A stretch of DNA of 64,000 nt from contig NZ_ACJM01000002.1 of assembly GCF_000174415.1 (NCBI RefSeq), positions 62,001 through 126,000 on the forward strand, read 5' to 3'. This document shows, piece after piece, positions 36,077 to 45,671 of the stretch. This DNA is from Dethiobacter alkaliphilus AHT 1 (GTDB taxonomy: Bacteria > Bacillota > Dethiobacteria > Dethiobacterales > Dethiobacteraceae). The notes under the pieces were generated by a model, which saw nothing but the letters and a program-made list of their open reading frames with translations, had not been told where the DNA came from and searched no databases. Each line of letters opens with the position of its first letter. Position 1 is the stretch's first letter. The translations under genes and the position numbers were made by a program.

Positions 36077-37198
36077 TTAACCCTTTTTCTCCTCTCTGAT
36101 AATCTGCACACCCCTTTTTTCAAGTTCGTCAAAGAAAACTGAAGGATCTAAAACGCCTGGCGCTTCCGGTGCAAATACACCTACTTGCTTTATATTGCCT
36201 TTTGCAAGCTCCCTCACAGCAACAGCCATAGGTACTCCGGTCAGGATATCCATAGGGCCGGCAGCGCTATATACCAATTGCTTATTCTCTCCGTTTAAGG
36301 TGCCTGAAATATCAACCCTGATTCCTGAGTGCTCCGATGCCGCACCTATAGTTTTTCGCAAAAGCGGCAGTGACTTTCTCAGCATTGCCGCAAGCATGTC
36401 CCGGGTAGTTTGGCTTTTACTGAGGCCAAGCCTTCCCACAAGCAGCGCCAGTTTATTGAGGACATCTTCATTAATTCCACCCTTTAAGGTCACTTCTTTA
36501 ACACCGGAAAAATATCGCGGCATGGTTACCGGCTCTGGATGCCCCACATTATATACATTAATTCTGTCAAGAACACCGGGAAAGCTAACAACCTCTTTGC
36601 CTGAGCCGGCAGGAACCATTTTCAGTTCCCCATCCATAAATGAAGGAACCAATCCGTAAAAGATATGTAGAACATGAAGAATTACTGCGGCTCCCACAGA
36701 GTCGTCTGAATTACCCGCCCATGAGACATTAATCTTTTCTACTGTATCAAGGGAATCAGCGCCTGCTCTGGCCATAAAACTGGAGAGCCCCGGTGTCCAA
36801 CCCACTCCCGTAAGTACACGTTGATGCCTTTCCCGCACAAAACCGTCCAGTTCAAATACCTGTTGTGCAGCGTCAAAGTCATCGCAAATACTAACGTAGT
36901 CAGCGCCAGCTGTGACAGCAGCCAAAGCCAGTCTCTTCTCATATCTGTAAAACGGCCCAATTGCGCTGGCAGCAACATCATGCCCGCGGATAATACCGGC
37001 AAGATCCTCTGCACTGTTAATATCAAATTCAAGATATTTCAGCTTTTCGTTCCCTTTTTTTATTTGATTTAACAGTGTTTCATATTTCTCACGGGTTCTT
37101 GCTGTTACTGTAACTTCCTTAATTTCAGAAAAGCTGCAGAGCTCACTAACTGCCCGCTGTCCCATACTACCGGTACCGCCAAAAAATATTACTTTCAA
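36077..37198 (-). CDS. Saccharopine dehydrogenase-like NAD(P)-binding protein
   Basis: The protein of about 373 residues starts with a Rossmann motif (VIFFGGTGSMGQRAVSEL). It continues with the family's catalytic-domain pattern (LAAVTAGADYVSICDD, VLTGVGWTPGLSSFMAR). I place the start at TTG 37198, with AGGAG 9 nt upstream; another in-frame TTG at 37207 lies against that site. Members oxidise or reduce amino-acid-like substrates, or are of unknown function. No lysine pathway genes are nearby, so no substrate is proposed. Confidence 0.82.
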   Translation of the reverse strand: MKVIFFGGTGSMGQRAVSELCSFSEIKEVTVTARTREKYETLLNQIKKGNEKLKYLEFDINSAEDLAGIIRGHDVAASAIGPFYRYEKRLALAAVTAGADYVSICDDFDAAQQVFELDGFVRERHQRVLTGVGWTPGLSSFMARAGADSLDTVEKINVSWAGNSDDSVGAAVILHVLHIFYGLVPSFMDGELKMVPAGSGKEVVSFPGVLDRINVYNVGHPEPVTMPRYFSGVKEVTLKGGINEDVLNKLALLVGRLGLSKSQTTRDMLAAMLRKSLPLLRKTIGAASEHSGIRVDISGTLNGENKQLVYSAAGPMDILTGVPMAVAVRELAKGNIKQVGVFAPEAPGVLDPSVFFDELEKRGVQIIREEKKG

Positions 37199-37240
37199 TG
37201 ATCTCAACTCCTATAATATCTCATTTAAGATTAATACTGC

Positions 37241-37744
37241 TTACCCTTGTGTAAATTGATTAATGTAGTCAATGAGAGCATCATTATTCTCGAAATCACC
37301 TAAAGCATTCCCGCCAATGTCTGGATTACCGAAAAAAATTAGGTTACTGAGATCTCCTGTTAGAGGCATCAACAGTCGATTGTATCTTCTTTTGATTAAG
37401 TCTGTTCCACAAACTATGTCAGCGTTCATTTCTTTGGAGTAGACTAACTCCACTGCAAGACCATTTTGTTTGACACTTTCCAGTTCACAAATATCATAAT
37501 CACAATCTGCTGTACTGGGTTTATAAGTGGAGAGAATCTTTTTGTTTAGCAAACTCATAATTTGTGAATAAGCCTCATCATCTTTTGATATAGTATACTT
37601 TTCTCCTTCATAATGAATTTCTATTTTTTCTGGCGCTCCAAACCAGTTCTCTAAATCCTGTCTTAATAAAACTCCCTGTCCGGAACAGGCCACCAGAAAC
37701 AGTGTAATAAACAGCAATAAACAGGTTACTCCTTTTTTTATCAT
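37241..37744 (-). CDS. Lipoprotein of unknown function
   Basis: The 167-residue product has a type II signal peptide (CLLLFITLFLVACSGQ) with the lipobox Cys at about residue 20. The mature part contains two Cys pairs (CDYDICEL and CGTD). It is the last gene of a four-gene minus-strand cluster of exported proteins. No family is recognised. Confidence 0.8.
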   Translation of the reverse strand: MIKKGVTCLLLFITLFLVACSGQGVLLRQDLENWFGAPEKIEIHYEGEKYTISKDDEAYSQIMSLLNKKILSTYKPSTADCDYDICELESVKQNGLAVELVYSKEMNADIVCGTDLIKRRYNRLLMPLTGDLSNLIFFGNPDIGGNALGDFENNDALIDYINQFTQG

Positions 37745-37767
37745 AAGCCCCCCCTTTGCTTTAGCAT

Positions 37768-38160
37768 TTAATCAACCAGGTTTTGAATATAGTCGTAATC
37801 AATTGAATTTGTAGTTACCTGATAAAAAAACGGGTCTTTACGTATGTTGTTAGCGGAGTTAATGATAAATTCATTGTAAATGCTCGCATCGTTTTTTATT
37901 ATTGTTAATAGATAGCCGTAGCCCATATACCCAATGGAAAGCTTCTCTTTTCTAATGGTTGTTTTGTTAAAGCTGTCTATTATATAAGAAACATCATCCG
38001 ACTCTGAAATGGTAGTTGAATTGCCGGTATTTCCATTGAATATTATTATTACAGAAACTTTTTCCGGGTCAATACTGGTCAATGAGTTTGGCATGAACCA
38101 CCAGATCAAGGCTAATACGATAATTAACGAAAATATCATTGCTATTTTTGTTTTTGCCAC
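37768..38160 (-). CDS. Membrane-anchored protein of unknown function
   Basis: With the GTG at 38160 (AGGTGGGAG upstream) the product is 130 residues: an N-terminal membrane anchor (IAMIFSLIIVLALIWWFM) and a beta-rich exterior domain (VSVIIIFNGNTGNSTTISES). It sits between two other exported proteins, with short gaps on either side. Confidence 0.72.
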   Translation of the reverse strand: MAKTKIAMIFSLIIVLALIWWFMPNSLTSIDPEKVSVIIIFNGNTGNSTTISESDDVSYIIDSFNKTTIRKEKLSIGYMGYGYLLTIIKNDASIYNEFIINSANNIRKDPFFYQVTTNSIDYDYIQNLVD

Positions 38161-38241
38161 GGTATTTTCTCCCACCTAAAAGTAGATATTTTTTCTCGAG
38201 TGTTACTGGGTATACTGCAGGATAAATTAATTACTCTTCGA

Positions 38242-38769
38242 TTAATCTGTCTTATATTTGCGGAGGTCAATACGTGTTAATTCATTATGTCCTTCTGAAA
38301 TTATCAAGGTGGCTTCAAGCGCTTTGTCCAGAATCTCATCCAGGACATCCTGATCCGGCAATTGCTGTACACCTCCGACGCCTTTTGTATCTATTACCCC
38401 CAATTCATAATGGATTACAGCCTTCGATTCCTCATTAGGCGGTATTTCACCGGGGCCCGAAAATCCCCACCCCATTGAATAAAGAATGTCATTTAATAGG
38501 TCGCTTTCATGTTCCAGTGTCAGTTGCAACGTAACCGGATATTTGCCTAGTTGCCTTCTGCCTGTGTTAGCTAGAGTAAATTCATAAATCAGTGCGGTTG
38601 ATACGAAGATCTCCTGGTTATTCCCCACGGAAAACGAACCGGTATAAGCTTCATCGGTAATAATATCAACACTGACTTCAGATAAGCCTACCCGTGGAGA
38701 CTGGACATAAATAAAGAGCAATATCATTCCCAGGAAGAGTGCAAACAGAGTTGTTCTTTTAAATTTCAT
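38242..38769 (-). CDS. Membrane-anchored protein of unknown function
   Basis: From ATG 38769 (AAGGCGGT upstream, 7 nt after the previous stop) the product is 175 residues. It has an N-terminal helix (TTLFALFLGMILLFIYV) and a beta-sandwich-like exterior with repeated polar strands (YEFTLANTGRRQLGKYPVTL). An in-frame ATG at 38865 would overlap the upstream gene heavily and is not favoured. Confidence 0.72.
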   Translation of the reverse strand: MKFKRTTLFALFLGMILLFIYVQSPRVGLSEVSVDIITDEAYTGSFSVGNNQEIFVSTALIYEFTLANTGRRQLGKYPVTLQLTLEHESDLLNDILYSMGWGFSGPGEIPPNEESKAVIHYELGVIDTKGVGGVQQLPDQDVLDEILDKALEATLIISEGHNELTRIDLRKYKTD

Positions 38770-38776
38770 CACCGCC

Positions 38777-39325
38777 TTATTTATCTGTATATCTTTCAGC
38801 CCAGTACTGATCAAACTCGCTAAATGACATCCCTGCCTTCTCTTCAAAATCTTCAATCTCTCCATTTAAAGGATATGGTCCGCCGTCAAGTTCTTCTTGG
38901 TTGGCTTCACTTTTCATTTTCGGAATTGCATAGCCACCAACTATTTTTTTGTCCGAAGTCAATATGATGGCTAAAGATTGGCCAGTGTCCCCCCATTGTG
39001 CAGAGGAATGGCCTTCTACTACAAATCGGTAGCTATCTAGTGTCTTGTCAATATATTCAGCAGCATCCACACCATCAAACACCTCAAGATACTTAAATAC
39101 CCGTCCCCAGGCTACGTCATCAATTAACCATTCCCTGGCTAGCTCAAACGTATAGGATGGTTCCTCTTCATAAGATTTCACCGTAAGCCCAAGGTCTTCA
39201 AGATATGAAAACTGCTCCTGGGTTAACTCATTTGTCGGTGTTGGCAAGGTGAAATCATTGTTTCCTCCACAACCAGCCAGGCTAAAAAGCATAATTATCG
39301 CTATCATAAACAGCTTCATTTTCAT
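38777..39325 (-). CDS. Lipoprotein, DUF4830-like
   Basis: The 182-residue product has a lipoprotein signal (FMIAIIMLFSLAGCGGN, lipid-modified Cys at about residue 19). The domain TQEQFSYLEDLGLTVKSYEE followed by YRFVVEGH recalls DUF4830, an assignment I hold loosely. It is first in the cluster of four exported proteins, downstream of intergenic motif copy 3. Confidence 0.75.
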   Translation of the reverse strand: MKMKLFMIAIIMLFSLAGCGGNNDFTLPTPTNELTQEQFSYLEDLGLTVKSYEEEPSYTFELAREWLIDDVAWGRVFKYLEVFDGVDAAEYIDKTLDSYRFVVEGHSSAQWGDTGQSLAIILTSDKKIVGGYAIPKMKSEANQEELDGGPYPLNGEIEDFEEKAGMSFSEFDQYWAERYTDK

Positions 39326-39370
39326 TCTTGTAGCCCCTTTGATAAAATTTATCTTTTGAAATCTTTTACT

Positions 39371-39400
39371 TTATTTTCTACAATATTCCACCCTCTTCCT
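39371..39400 (-). promoter_or_regulatory. AGGAA-N13-TGTAGAAAATA motif, copy 3
   Basis: It lies on the minus strand 45 nt upstream of the lipoprotein gene start, in the same orientation. The spacer includes GGTGGAATA. Confidence 0.5.
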
Positions 39401-39557
39401 GCCGATTACTTGTCATTTCGCATCGTATTGTCAAAAATAGGCCTCCTCCAATACTAATATTATAACTACATACTCTATAGCATCAAATAGCTCCGCAATT
39501 GGGCTGCATCACGCATCCTTTCCGAAGACCGGAACCGGACGCCTGATTAAAGTAAAA

Positions 39558-39592
39558 AAGAAGCATGCACTTGACTTTAGTGCATGCTTCTT
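39558..39592 (-). terminator. Terminator of the ECF/DUF4179 operon
   Basis: A 14-bp perfect stem (AAGAAGCATGCACT with its complement) and a 7-nt loop are followed by a T run on the minus strand, directly after the DUF4179 stop codon. Confidence 0.88.
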
Positions 39593-39596
39593 ACTT

Positions 39597-40970
39597 CTAC
39601 TCCAGATCCATTTTTATTTCTTGCAAACCGTCCATCAGGCGTCCGGAAAAAAGGAGTGTTACCTCATATTCGTCCCGGTATTCAACATTCAGGCCATATA
39701 AGTGAGGCCGGGGATTGCCATCTTCGTCTAAACCAGTACTCCAGGCGTGGGAACTTATTTCTCCGTCAATTTCCATGTTTTCCAGCCAGACATTTTCAGG
39801 CTTCCTGATTTCTATGACTAAATCATCGCCTGCACTATGCAGGTAGCCTTCACCATTACCACTTCCCCTATAGGACACTTGCTCAATAATTATTTCCTCG
39901 CCCATAAAGTTAATGGACTTGGGGTACTCATCATTTAATGAGAGTGTAAAAGTGTCATCATATTCGGAGCCTACCCAGACACCATCAAATGCAAAGTACA
40001 TTTCCGTGTGGGGATCATCAAAGTAAATTGAAGGAACAAAGAACATGCTGCGTTCCACGTCACTAGTGTTTATGCTGACCAGGCCTTCAGATTGATAGGC
40101 ATTTCCCCCTGCATCCATGAGACGGGGATTTTCAAAACTTGTGAAATAGTAGCCATCTTCCATGTCAAAGGAGACATCAAGGCGCATTCTTGTGGGGCTG
40201 ACAGTAAAGTTGTGGAGCGTTAATAAGCCTTTTTCCAAATTGGTTATTGTTTCGATGGAGTACTTTTGTGAGAACAATATCTGCTCACTGTTTATTGGAA
40301 TTTTAATACTGCCAAACTCGTAAATTGTTTGTGAACCTCTCTCCGACAGTACAACTTCGAGGTTTATGTGCTCAGGATTACTTGCTAAAAACTCTCTCAA
40401 CTCATTATCAGCAAAAACTTTCTCTTCCCTAATCTCGATTATTGCTTCAGTTTCTGTTTCATATTCAACTTGTTGTAGGCCACCGCTGTCTGCAAAGTCT
40501 GTGTATCTTACCTCCAGCCTTTTATCTTCATCGTAACCTGTTTGGTCTTCGGTAAATAACTGAATACTCATCACCAGGCGGTCTTCATCCAGCATAATAT
40601 TATCGAACTTTAAAACATATGAGTCTTTTTCTACTGTAAAGCCGGGAATCTGATTGTATCCTTCTCTTCTGGCATGCTCTGTACCGGAATCACCCTGCAG
40701 CCAGTCAACTGCTATACGGAGTACTGGAAAGTTGCCGGCATACGCTGCAAAGCCAGGAAAGAACCTTACCGATGCGCTAAATAGCGTTACTAAAAGGAGC
40801 GACGCTACCAGGACCTTTGATAAAAATGGGTTAATGCTTTTCTTCTTTATTTCAACCTTATCAATGCGCTCTTTTATTCTCTCTTCCAGCATTGTAGGGA
40901 CCTCGATACTCTTTTTTTCCAGATTATCTATATATTGATCCAACAATTTTTCGTCATTTTTGTCAGTCAT
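39597..40970 (-). CDS. DUF4179 anti-sigma-type membrane protein
   Basis: The 457-residue protein has a cytoplasmic N-terminal part (about 1-45, LEERIKERIDKV), one helix (VLVASLLLVTLFSASVRFF) and a long extracytoplasmic region. The segment after the helix (FAAYAGNFPVLRIAVDWLQG) and the following strands match the DUF4179 pattern. Such proteins are encoded after ECF factors and act as membrane anti-sigma factors. It starts 3 nt after the sigma stop. Confidence 0.82.
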   Translation of the reverse strand: MTDKNDEKLLDQYIDNLEKKSIEVPTMLEERIKERIDKVEIKKKSINPFLSKVLVASLLLVTLFSASVRFFPGFAAYAGNFPVLRIAVDWLQGDSGTEHARREGYNQIPGFTVEKDSYVLKFDNIMLDEDRLVMSIQLFTEDQTGYDEDKRLEVRYTDFADSGGLQQVEYETETEAIIEIREEKVFADNELREFLASNPEHINLEVVLSERGSQTIYEFGSIKIPINSEQILFSQKYSIETITNLEKGLLTLHNFTVSPTRMRLDVSFDMEDGYYFTSFENPRLMDAGGNAYQSEGLVSINTSDVERSMFFVPSIYFDDPHTEMYFAFDGVWVGSEYDDTFTLSLNDEYPKSINFMGEEIIIEQVSYRGSGNGEGYLHSAGDDLVIEIRKPENVWLENMEIDGEISSHAWSTGLDEDGNPRPHLYGLNVEYRDEYEVTLLFSGRLMDGLQEIKMDLE

Positions 40971-40973
40971 AAT

Positions 40974-41489
40974 TTAAACCTCCCTCAATTCCAATTTATC
41001 TCTCATTACTTTGAGGTTGCCGTAGATTTTTGTTTTAACTGTTCCTAAGGGTAAATCTACGGAGAGAGCGATTTCGTCTAATGTGTAACCTAAGTAATAT
41101 TTCATATAAATCAGCAATCTGTCCAGCGGTTCCAGCTCATCAAGCATCTTCTCCAAATCAATGATATCTTCACGTTGCTTTTCCTGAAAACTTTCATTGA
41201 CATATAAACTATCAGCTAAAGAAATTACTTTTTGTTTCTGTCTGAGTTGCATCTTGGCCTCATTAATTACAATGCGGATGAACCAGGTCTTAAAATACTT
41301 AGGTTCTTTGAGTTTTTTCAGATTGACCATTGCTTTTTCAACTGCATCACAAACTGCATCCATGCTATCCTCTTGATTGTGGAGATAACAATATGCCACT
41401 CGGTAGGCGTCATCTTTTACTGCCATGATAGCCTGAGATAAACTATCCTTATCGCCTTTTTTTGCTTTTTTTATTAATAAATCTATCAT
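40974..41489 (-). CDS. ECF RNA polymerase sigma factor
   Basis: From ATG 41489 (AAAGGAGG 7 nt upstream) the product is 171 residues. Region 2 reads AYCYLHNQEDSMDAVCDAVEKAM, and region 4 reads LDRLLIYMKYYLGYTLDEIA and LPLGTVKTKIYGNLKVMRDK. It is paired with the DUF4179 protein. Confidence 0.92.
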   Translation of the reverse strand: MIDLLIKKAKKGDKDSLSQAIMAVKDDAYRVAYCYLHNQEDSMDAVCDAVEKAMVNLKKLKEPKYFKTWFIRIVINEAKMQLRQKQKVISLADSLYVNESFQEKQREDIIDLEKMLDELEPLDRLLIYMKYYLGYTLDEIALSVDLPLGTVKTKIYGNLKVMRDKLELREV

Positions 41490-41598
41490 TGTCATCCTCC
41501 TTTCAAGCATTAGATGCACAACTGCCGGTAATAGTTTTATATATTAGCAGATTTTCTTAAATATTTTTGTTAACTTACAATATCATAGCACAAATACC

Positions 41599-41640
41599 AC
41601 CGCAAAAGGGCCTTTCAATGTTTCTGAAAGGCCCTGCGGT
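41599..41640. terminator. Strong hairpin between polysaccharide deacetylase and ECF operon
   Basis: ACCGC-AAA-AGGGCCTTTCA pairs with TGAAAGGCCCT-GCGGT. The core 11-bp stem is perfect. Confidence 0.75.
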
Positions 41641-41656
41641 TACCGTAACTAATCTT

Positions 41657-42376
41657 TTAATCGACCTCATGGTACTCCAATAACTCCGATACAGTTTTAA
41701 ATGTATATCCGTCCCTTCTCAATGCTTCCACGATACCTTCAACGGAGTTTAGTGATTCTCTTCTGCTTTCATACATTACATGGAGAAGGATTATTGATCC
41801 CGGTTCTACATTCTCTATAACATGGTCCACAATTTTGTCCGAACTGGATGCTATCTGTGGATATGAGTCAGGCTCCACATCCCACATGATAGTTTTCGTA
41901 TCAAACTGTCTTAGCATATAAGGGAGTATAAGAAGCTTTTTCGCATTAGGAGGACGGAAATGAATCTCACCTTCATACCCTGCCTGCCTTATCAGCTGAT
42001 CTGTCTTGTCAATTTCCTCCTTTATGAAGCCAGGAGATTTTAGCACCATTCTTTTGTGAGAGTACGAATGATTGCCTATTTCATGGCCAGCCGATACTAT
42101 TCTTCGTCCCTCTTCAATGTTTTGTTCCAATTCCCTCCCAGTTAAAAAAAAGGTTGCTTTAACATCTAAGGATTCAAGTAACTTCAGGATTACATCAGTC
42201 TTTTCTGTTGGGCCGTCATCAAACGTTAAAGCAACTACCTTTTGCTGTGTTTGTACCCTGTCAACAATTCCTCCAAAAAACTGAAACGATCTTGAATTAC
42301 TAATATTATAGGCAGTGGCAAGTAGTGCAATTAAAGTAATAACGGCAATAATTAGCCATATAGAAATTCTTCTCAT
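41657..42376 (-). CDS. Polysaccharide deacetylase (carbohydrate esterase 4)
   Basis: The 239-residue protein has an N-terminal anchor (SIWLIIAVITLIALLATAY) and a NodB domain. The catalytic/metal motif TFDDGPTEKTD and the metal histidines in GNHSYSHKRM are present, followed by RPPNAKK and a C-terminal SIILLHV. It should remove acetyl groups from cell-wall glycan outside the cytoplasmic membrane. I use ATG 42376, where AAGGAG lies 7 nt upstream; the ATG at 42391 lies upstream of that site. Confidence 0.9.
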   Translation of the reverse strand: MRRISIWLIIAVITLIALLATAYNISNSRSFQFFGGIVDRVQTQQKVVALTFDDGPTEKTDVILKLLESLDVKATFFLTGRELEQNIEEGRRIVSAGHEIGNHSYSHKRMVLKSPGFIKEEIDKTDQLIRQAGYEGEIHFRPPNAKKLLILPYMLRQFDTKTIMWDVEPDSYPQIASSSDKIVDHVIENVEPGSIILLHVMYESRRESLNSVEGIVEALRRDGYTFKTVSELLEYHEVD

Positions 42377-42454
42377 GAAGTACTCCTTCATATTCTAAAT
42401 CGGCGTTCGAGCCTTCTATTATATTCAATTAAATGGCACTTGCTTCCTGCTAAC

Positions 42455-42492
42455 AAACCTCGCATCCATACATTATAATGAATGCGAGGTTT
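42455..42492 (-). terminator. Terminator after the Phd/PIN module
   Basis: AAACCTCGCAT and ATGCGAGGTTT form an 11-bp stem over a 16-nt loop, between the toxin gene and the deacetylase gene. Confidence 0.7.
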
Positions 42493-42532
42493 ATTAAATA
42501 GCGTTTTGGGGAATAGTCTATAATCTGGAATT

Positions 42533-42952
42533 TCAATAGTTACTACAATACTCATTATACCATTCGTCAACGGTTAAACATTTAACGGGGCTACCCGCAA
42601 AATCCTTTTTGTTACGGGATACGATTATATCCATGCCGTTCTGTTTTGCACATTGCATAATAATTGCATCCTCAAAATCCTTTACATCCATTTTCAAAGC
42701 GCTAACAACATCATTTGCTGCTACATTAAGAATTTTTATGAAGCCAAACATAATTAGCAAGTAGTTTCTAATTTCCTCCATGCGGTACGCTTTGCGTAAG
42801 ATATAAACAATATCTGTCACAGAATTAGAAGTAATGAATGCTTCCAGTTTCTCTTTTTCGGCCAATTCAAATAATCTTGCCGACTTTTCCACAAATGGCC
42901 GGCGATTAAGCAAGACGTCAAGGATAATGTTAGTATCAATCAATATTTTCAT
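42533..42952 (-). CDS. PIN domain toxin
   Basis: This 139-residue PIN protein opens with MKILIDTNIILDVLLNRRPF and has ITSNSVTDIVYILRKAY, MDVKDFEDAIIMQCA and DIIVSRNKKDF, the acidic PIN cluster of the COG2402/VapC type. It overlaps the antitoxin gene by 17 nt. Confidence 0.88.
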   Translation of the reverse strand: MKILIDTNIILDVLLNRRPFVEKSARLFELAEKEKLEAFITSNSVTDIVYILRKAYRMEEIRNYLLIMFGFIKILNVAANDVVSALKMDVKDFEDAIIMQCAKQNGMDIIVSRNKKDFAGSPVKCLTVDEWYNEYCSNY

Positions 42953-43169
42953 ATTTCTTAAGCCTCTCGCCTTTTACACGGACTGAGTCATACGAAGCTG
43001 CTTTTTCAAATACTCCGGTAAGAGCCTTGGTGGCAGGATACTCATTTTCATCTATAGCTACAAGCTTTGCAATGCTTTTTCCGTTTTTAGAGATTATAAC
43101 TTCCTCCTTCTGAGAAAGCTCCAAATATTCGCCTACTTTATTCTTGAACTCAGTGGCTGTTATAATCAT
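42936..43169 (-). CDS. Phd/YefM family antitoxin
   Basis: The 77-residue protein has the Phd fold pattern: ITATEFKNKVGEYLELSQKE, then VIISKNGKSIAKLVAID. The C-terminal part should bind the PIN toxin. AGGAGG precedes the ATG. Confidence 0.9.
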   Translation of the reverse strand: MIITATEFKNKVGEYLELSQKEEVIISKNGKSIAKLVAIDENEYPATKALTGVFEKAASYDSVRVKGERLKKYENID

Positions 43170-43343
43170 TAATACACCTCCTAATTTATTTTATAATTTT
43201 TTTCCTAACTTATCAATATATATTATGGGCATCTTCATCGGATAAATCCGCTAAATCCGCTAATATAGAAATATTTTCAAAAGCATTGACTTTTTGGAGC
43301 TTTTTGTGCGTCTATAGATATAGAGAGTAAAAGAGGTGAGAGA

Positions 43344-43847
43344 ATGCAAAAGTCTGAGCCCAGGCGCAATGAGTTTGAGATATTTCAGAGCATAAGGCCA
43401 AAACTATATCGATATGCAATTAGTATTCTGGGCAACCATGCTGATGCAGAGGATGCTTTGCAGGAGGCCTCTTTGAAAGTTTGGCGCCATATTGGCCAGG
43501 TAGCGGAAGTATCGTCTATTTCTTCCTGGCTCTACCAAGTAGTAGTAAATACATGTCGCGACCATTTACGCCGTAAAAAGCGTTTTCCTCTACCTATACA
43601 TACTAAGACAGAGTCTGCCCCCAGTCACGATGAGTATTGGGTAGAATTTGAAGCAATGGTATCACATCTTTCTGAAAGGCAGCAAGAAATAATTGTTTTG
43701 CGCTTCGGTTTAGACTTTACGTTTAAAGAAATTGCTGACGCTATTTCACTGCCTGAAAGCACTGTGAAGTATCAACTGGTAAAAGCGGTAGAAAACCTAA
43801 GGTCCATTTATCTCCCCGGAGAGGAGGCGGATTGTAATGAAATGTGA
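43344..43847 (+). CDS. ECF RNA polymerase sigma factor
   Basis: This 167-residue protein has region 2 (ISILGNHADAEDALQEASLKVWRHI) and region 4 (LSERQQEIIVLRFGLDFTFK, IADAISLPESTVKYQLVKAV). AGAGGTGAGAGA precedes the ATG. It overlaps the following DUF4179 gene by 11 nt. Confidence 0.92.
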   Translation: MQKSEPRRNEFEIFQSIRPKLYRYAISILGNHADAEDALQEASLKVWRHIGQVAEVSSISSWLYQVVVNTCRDHLRRKKRFPLPIHTKTESAPSHDEYWVEFEAMVSHLSERQQEIIVLRFGLDFTFKEIADAISLPESTVKYQLVKAVENLRSIYLPGEEADCNEM

Positions 43848-45300
43848 AGAAGTACGTTTTAACCTGATAGAAGAAAATATTACCTTTGAGATAACAAGAC
43901 ATCTTGATCAATGTACTGACTGTAGCTCTTTTCACCATATGTACAAAAAAATAAAGACTACTGCAATACAAGGTATAAACAGTATCTGTCCTCCTGAAAT
44001 TGAAAAAACAAAGAAAAGAAAAACAAAACCGCTAATAGTTGCGGCTTCACTCCTACTAGCTCTTTTAGTTGTCCTGCCTTTTGTTAGTCACGGAATAGCT
44101 CGTCAGCTTGAAAAAATTCCCTTCCTGGAAGCATTATTCTCCTTTGATGAAGGTTTATATGATGGGTTCACCAGAGGCAGAGATATCGAATATTCCGTAT
44201 CAGAGAACGGTATTGATTTCACTGTCCACAGAGTAGTGGCAGAGTCGGCCCGCACTGCGATATTCTACACAATAGAAGGAGAATTGCCGGAAGACATTTG
44301 GTTCAATATTCCCTCCTACCGTAGAGGCGGGATTAGCAGTATTCGGGAACAGGATCTAGAGAATGGTCATTCCGGCATGTTACAGTTAACTGAAGCCCTT
44401 CCTCCGGACTTAGAAATTCTTAAGCTGGAAATAAAGGATATCAGCAATTTTAGCAATTTCGAAACAGATTTGCCTCTGCTAACAGCGAAAATTCCGGTTG
44501 AGCTTATTGAGACATTTGAGAATGACGAATATAGCGGCCTGTCGGTGGAGAATGACGGTCTTGAACTGCGCGCTGATATAGCTTTAGGCGTAACGGGTAC
44601 ACGAATCGACTTTCAAATAAATGATTGGGATTATATATATTTAAAAGAAGAAAGTCGCATCGATGCCTCCCCTATTTCGTTGTTTGGAGAAACACTCTTA
44701 CCTCGGGGAATTACTGTTCAACTTGTTGACAGACGAGGGCATTCTTATAGACCAGTTAGTGGATCCGCTGTTTCGCAAAGCTCATATTATAAAGGAACCA
44801 CTATTTTTACCCCTGCTACAGATAGAAAGGGCCTAAGAATACGTGCTGATGGATTTATCGAAGAAAGCAATCCTCTGCAACTAAACTTCCGCAAGATTCT
44901 TTGGCGCTGGCAAACACCTACTATATGGCTCCACGATACACTTGTTTCTGTTGAGGACCTTGAATTGAATGATAAGGAAACAGTGATTACTATCTCATAT
45001 CAACATGGCCGACTGGCAGATGTGAGAGATCTATACGTTACAGACTCTCAAGGAAACCGTTATCGACTATTAAATTCATCACTTTCCATTCCCGGTTTTG
45101 ACAATCCTTTTGAAAAAGATATCCTAGATTTATTGGAACTAATGGAAACTGATTGGGACCGTGAGTATAGAAGATTAAAGAAATACCAAGAACTCCGGTT
45201 TGAGCCTTTGCCAAAGGGCGAAAACGCCTTTACACTTCATGCTGATACTGTCCTTTTTAAATCAACAACAGTTCTAGAAATTCCCGTACCAACTGAATAA
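43837..45300 (+). CDS. DUF4179 anti-sigma-type membrane protein with CxxC head
   Basis: The 487-residue protein starts with a short zinc-finger-like head (HLDQCTDCSSFHH), then one membrane helix (PLIVAASLLLALLVVLPFV) and a DUF4179-type extracytoplasmic domain (IPFLEALFSFDEGLYDGFTR; AESARTAIFYTIEGELP). The small cytoplasmic head is the part expected to bind the sigma factor. The gene is translationally coupled to the sigma gene and ends at a terminator. Confidence 0.83.
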   Translation: MKCEEVRFNLIEENITFEITRHLDQCTDCSSFHHMYKKIKTTAIQGINSICPPEIEKTKKRKTKPLIVAASLLLALLVVLPFVSHGIARQLEKIPFLEALFSFDEGLYDGFTRGRDIEYSVSENGIDFTVHRVVAESARTAIFYTIEGELPEDIWFNIPSYRRGGISSIREQDLENGHSGMLQLTEALPPDLEILKLEIKDISNFSNFETDLPLLTAKIPVELIETFENDEYSGLSVENDGLELRADIALGVTGTRIDFQINDWDYIYLKEESRIDASPISLFGETLLPRGITVQLVDRRGHSYRPVSGSAVSQSSYYKGTTIFTPATDRKGLRIRADGFIEESNPLQLNFRKILWRWQTPTIWLHDTLVSVEDLELNDKETVITISYQHGRLADVRDLYVTDSQGNRYRLLNSSLSIPGFDNPFEKDILDLLELMETDWDREYRRLKKYQELRFEPLPKGENAFTLHADTVLFKSTTVLEIPVPTE

Positions 45301-45337
45301 CTTGATCACTAATACAAATCAACTCCTGAGTTCAAAA

Positions 45338-45366
45338 AAGGCGCCCTCCGATTGGGCGCCTTCTAT
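45338..45366 (+). terminator. Rho-independent terminator after the ECF operon
   Basis: AAGGCGCCC and GGGCGCCTT form a 9-bp stem over a 7-nt loop, followed by a short T-rich stretch. Confidence 0.8.
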
Positions 45367-45671
45367 TATTCCTATAAGTGCGGGGGGGTACTCAATCTAC
45401 TGTTGAGAATATATCCTGCTTCCCAAAAAATCACAGGGGAAAGTTAATATGTACGTATACTTACTTGATCTCTGATCTATATTTTTTCCGCCGGCAAATG
45501 CTCCCTCAGAAGTAACAGCACCTTTTCAAAATCATCTCACCGCTCCGTGGGTTTTATTAAACTCCCAGCTTTCTCTTCACTGTCGAATGAATACTTTCAT
45601 GATTCACCACATCTCCAGCTCTTTTCTTTTATCTTCCATTTCCTGATATTGGCCACCACTCATCCAGGGTA
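45367..45671. other. Intergenic region, no supported gene
   Basis: The minus strand shows only short broken coding-like pieces (for example GGQYQEMEDKRKELEMW before a stop). A G7 run lies at about 45381-45387. This could be a decayed gene, but I cannot name it. Confidence 0.3.

Noticed and set aside
43211-43225. Further ATATATTATG occurrences (also near 53796)
   Set aside because: Only 11-12 nt match the 16-mer repeat, one copy lies inside a coding gene, and AT-rich chance matches are expected.
45367-45671. Possible selenoprotein or gene on the minus strand
   Set aside because: Several stops of different kinds (TGA, TAA) and no consistent family pattern. UGA readthrough does not give a complete protein.
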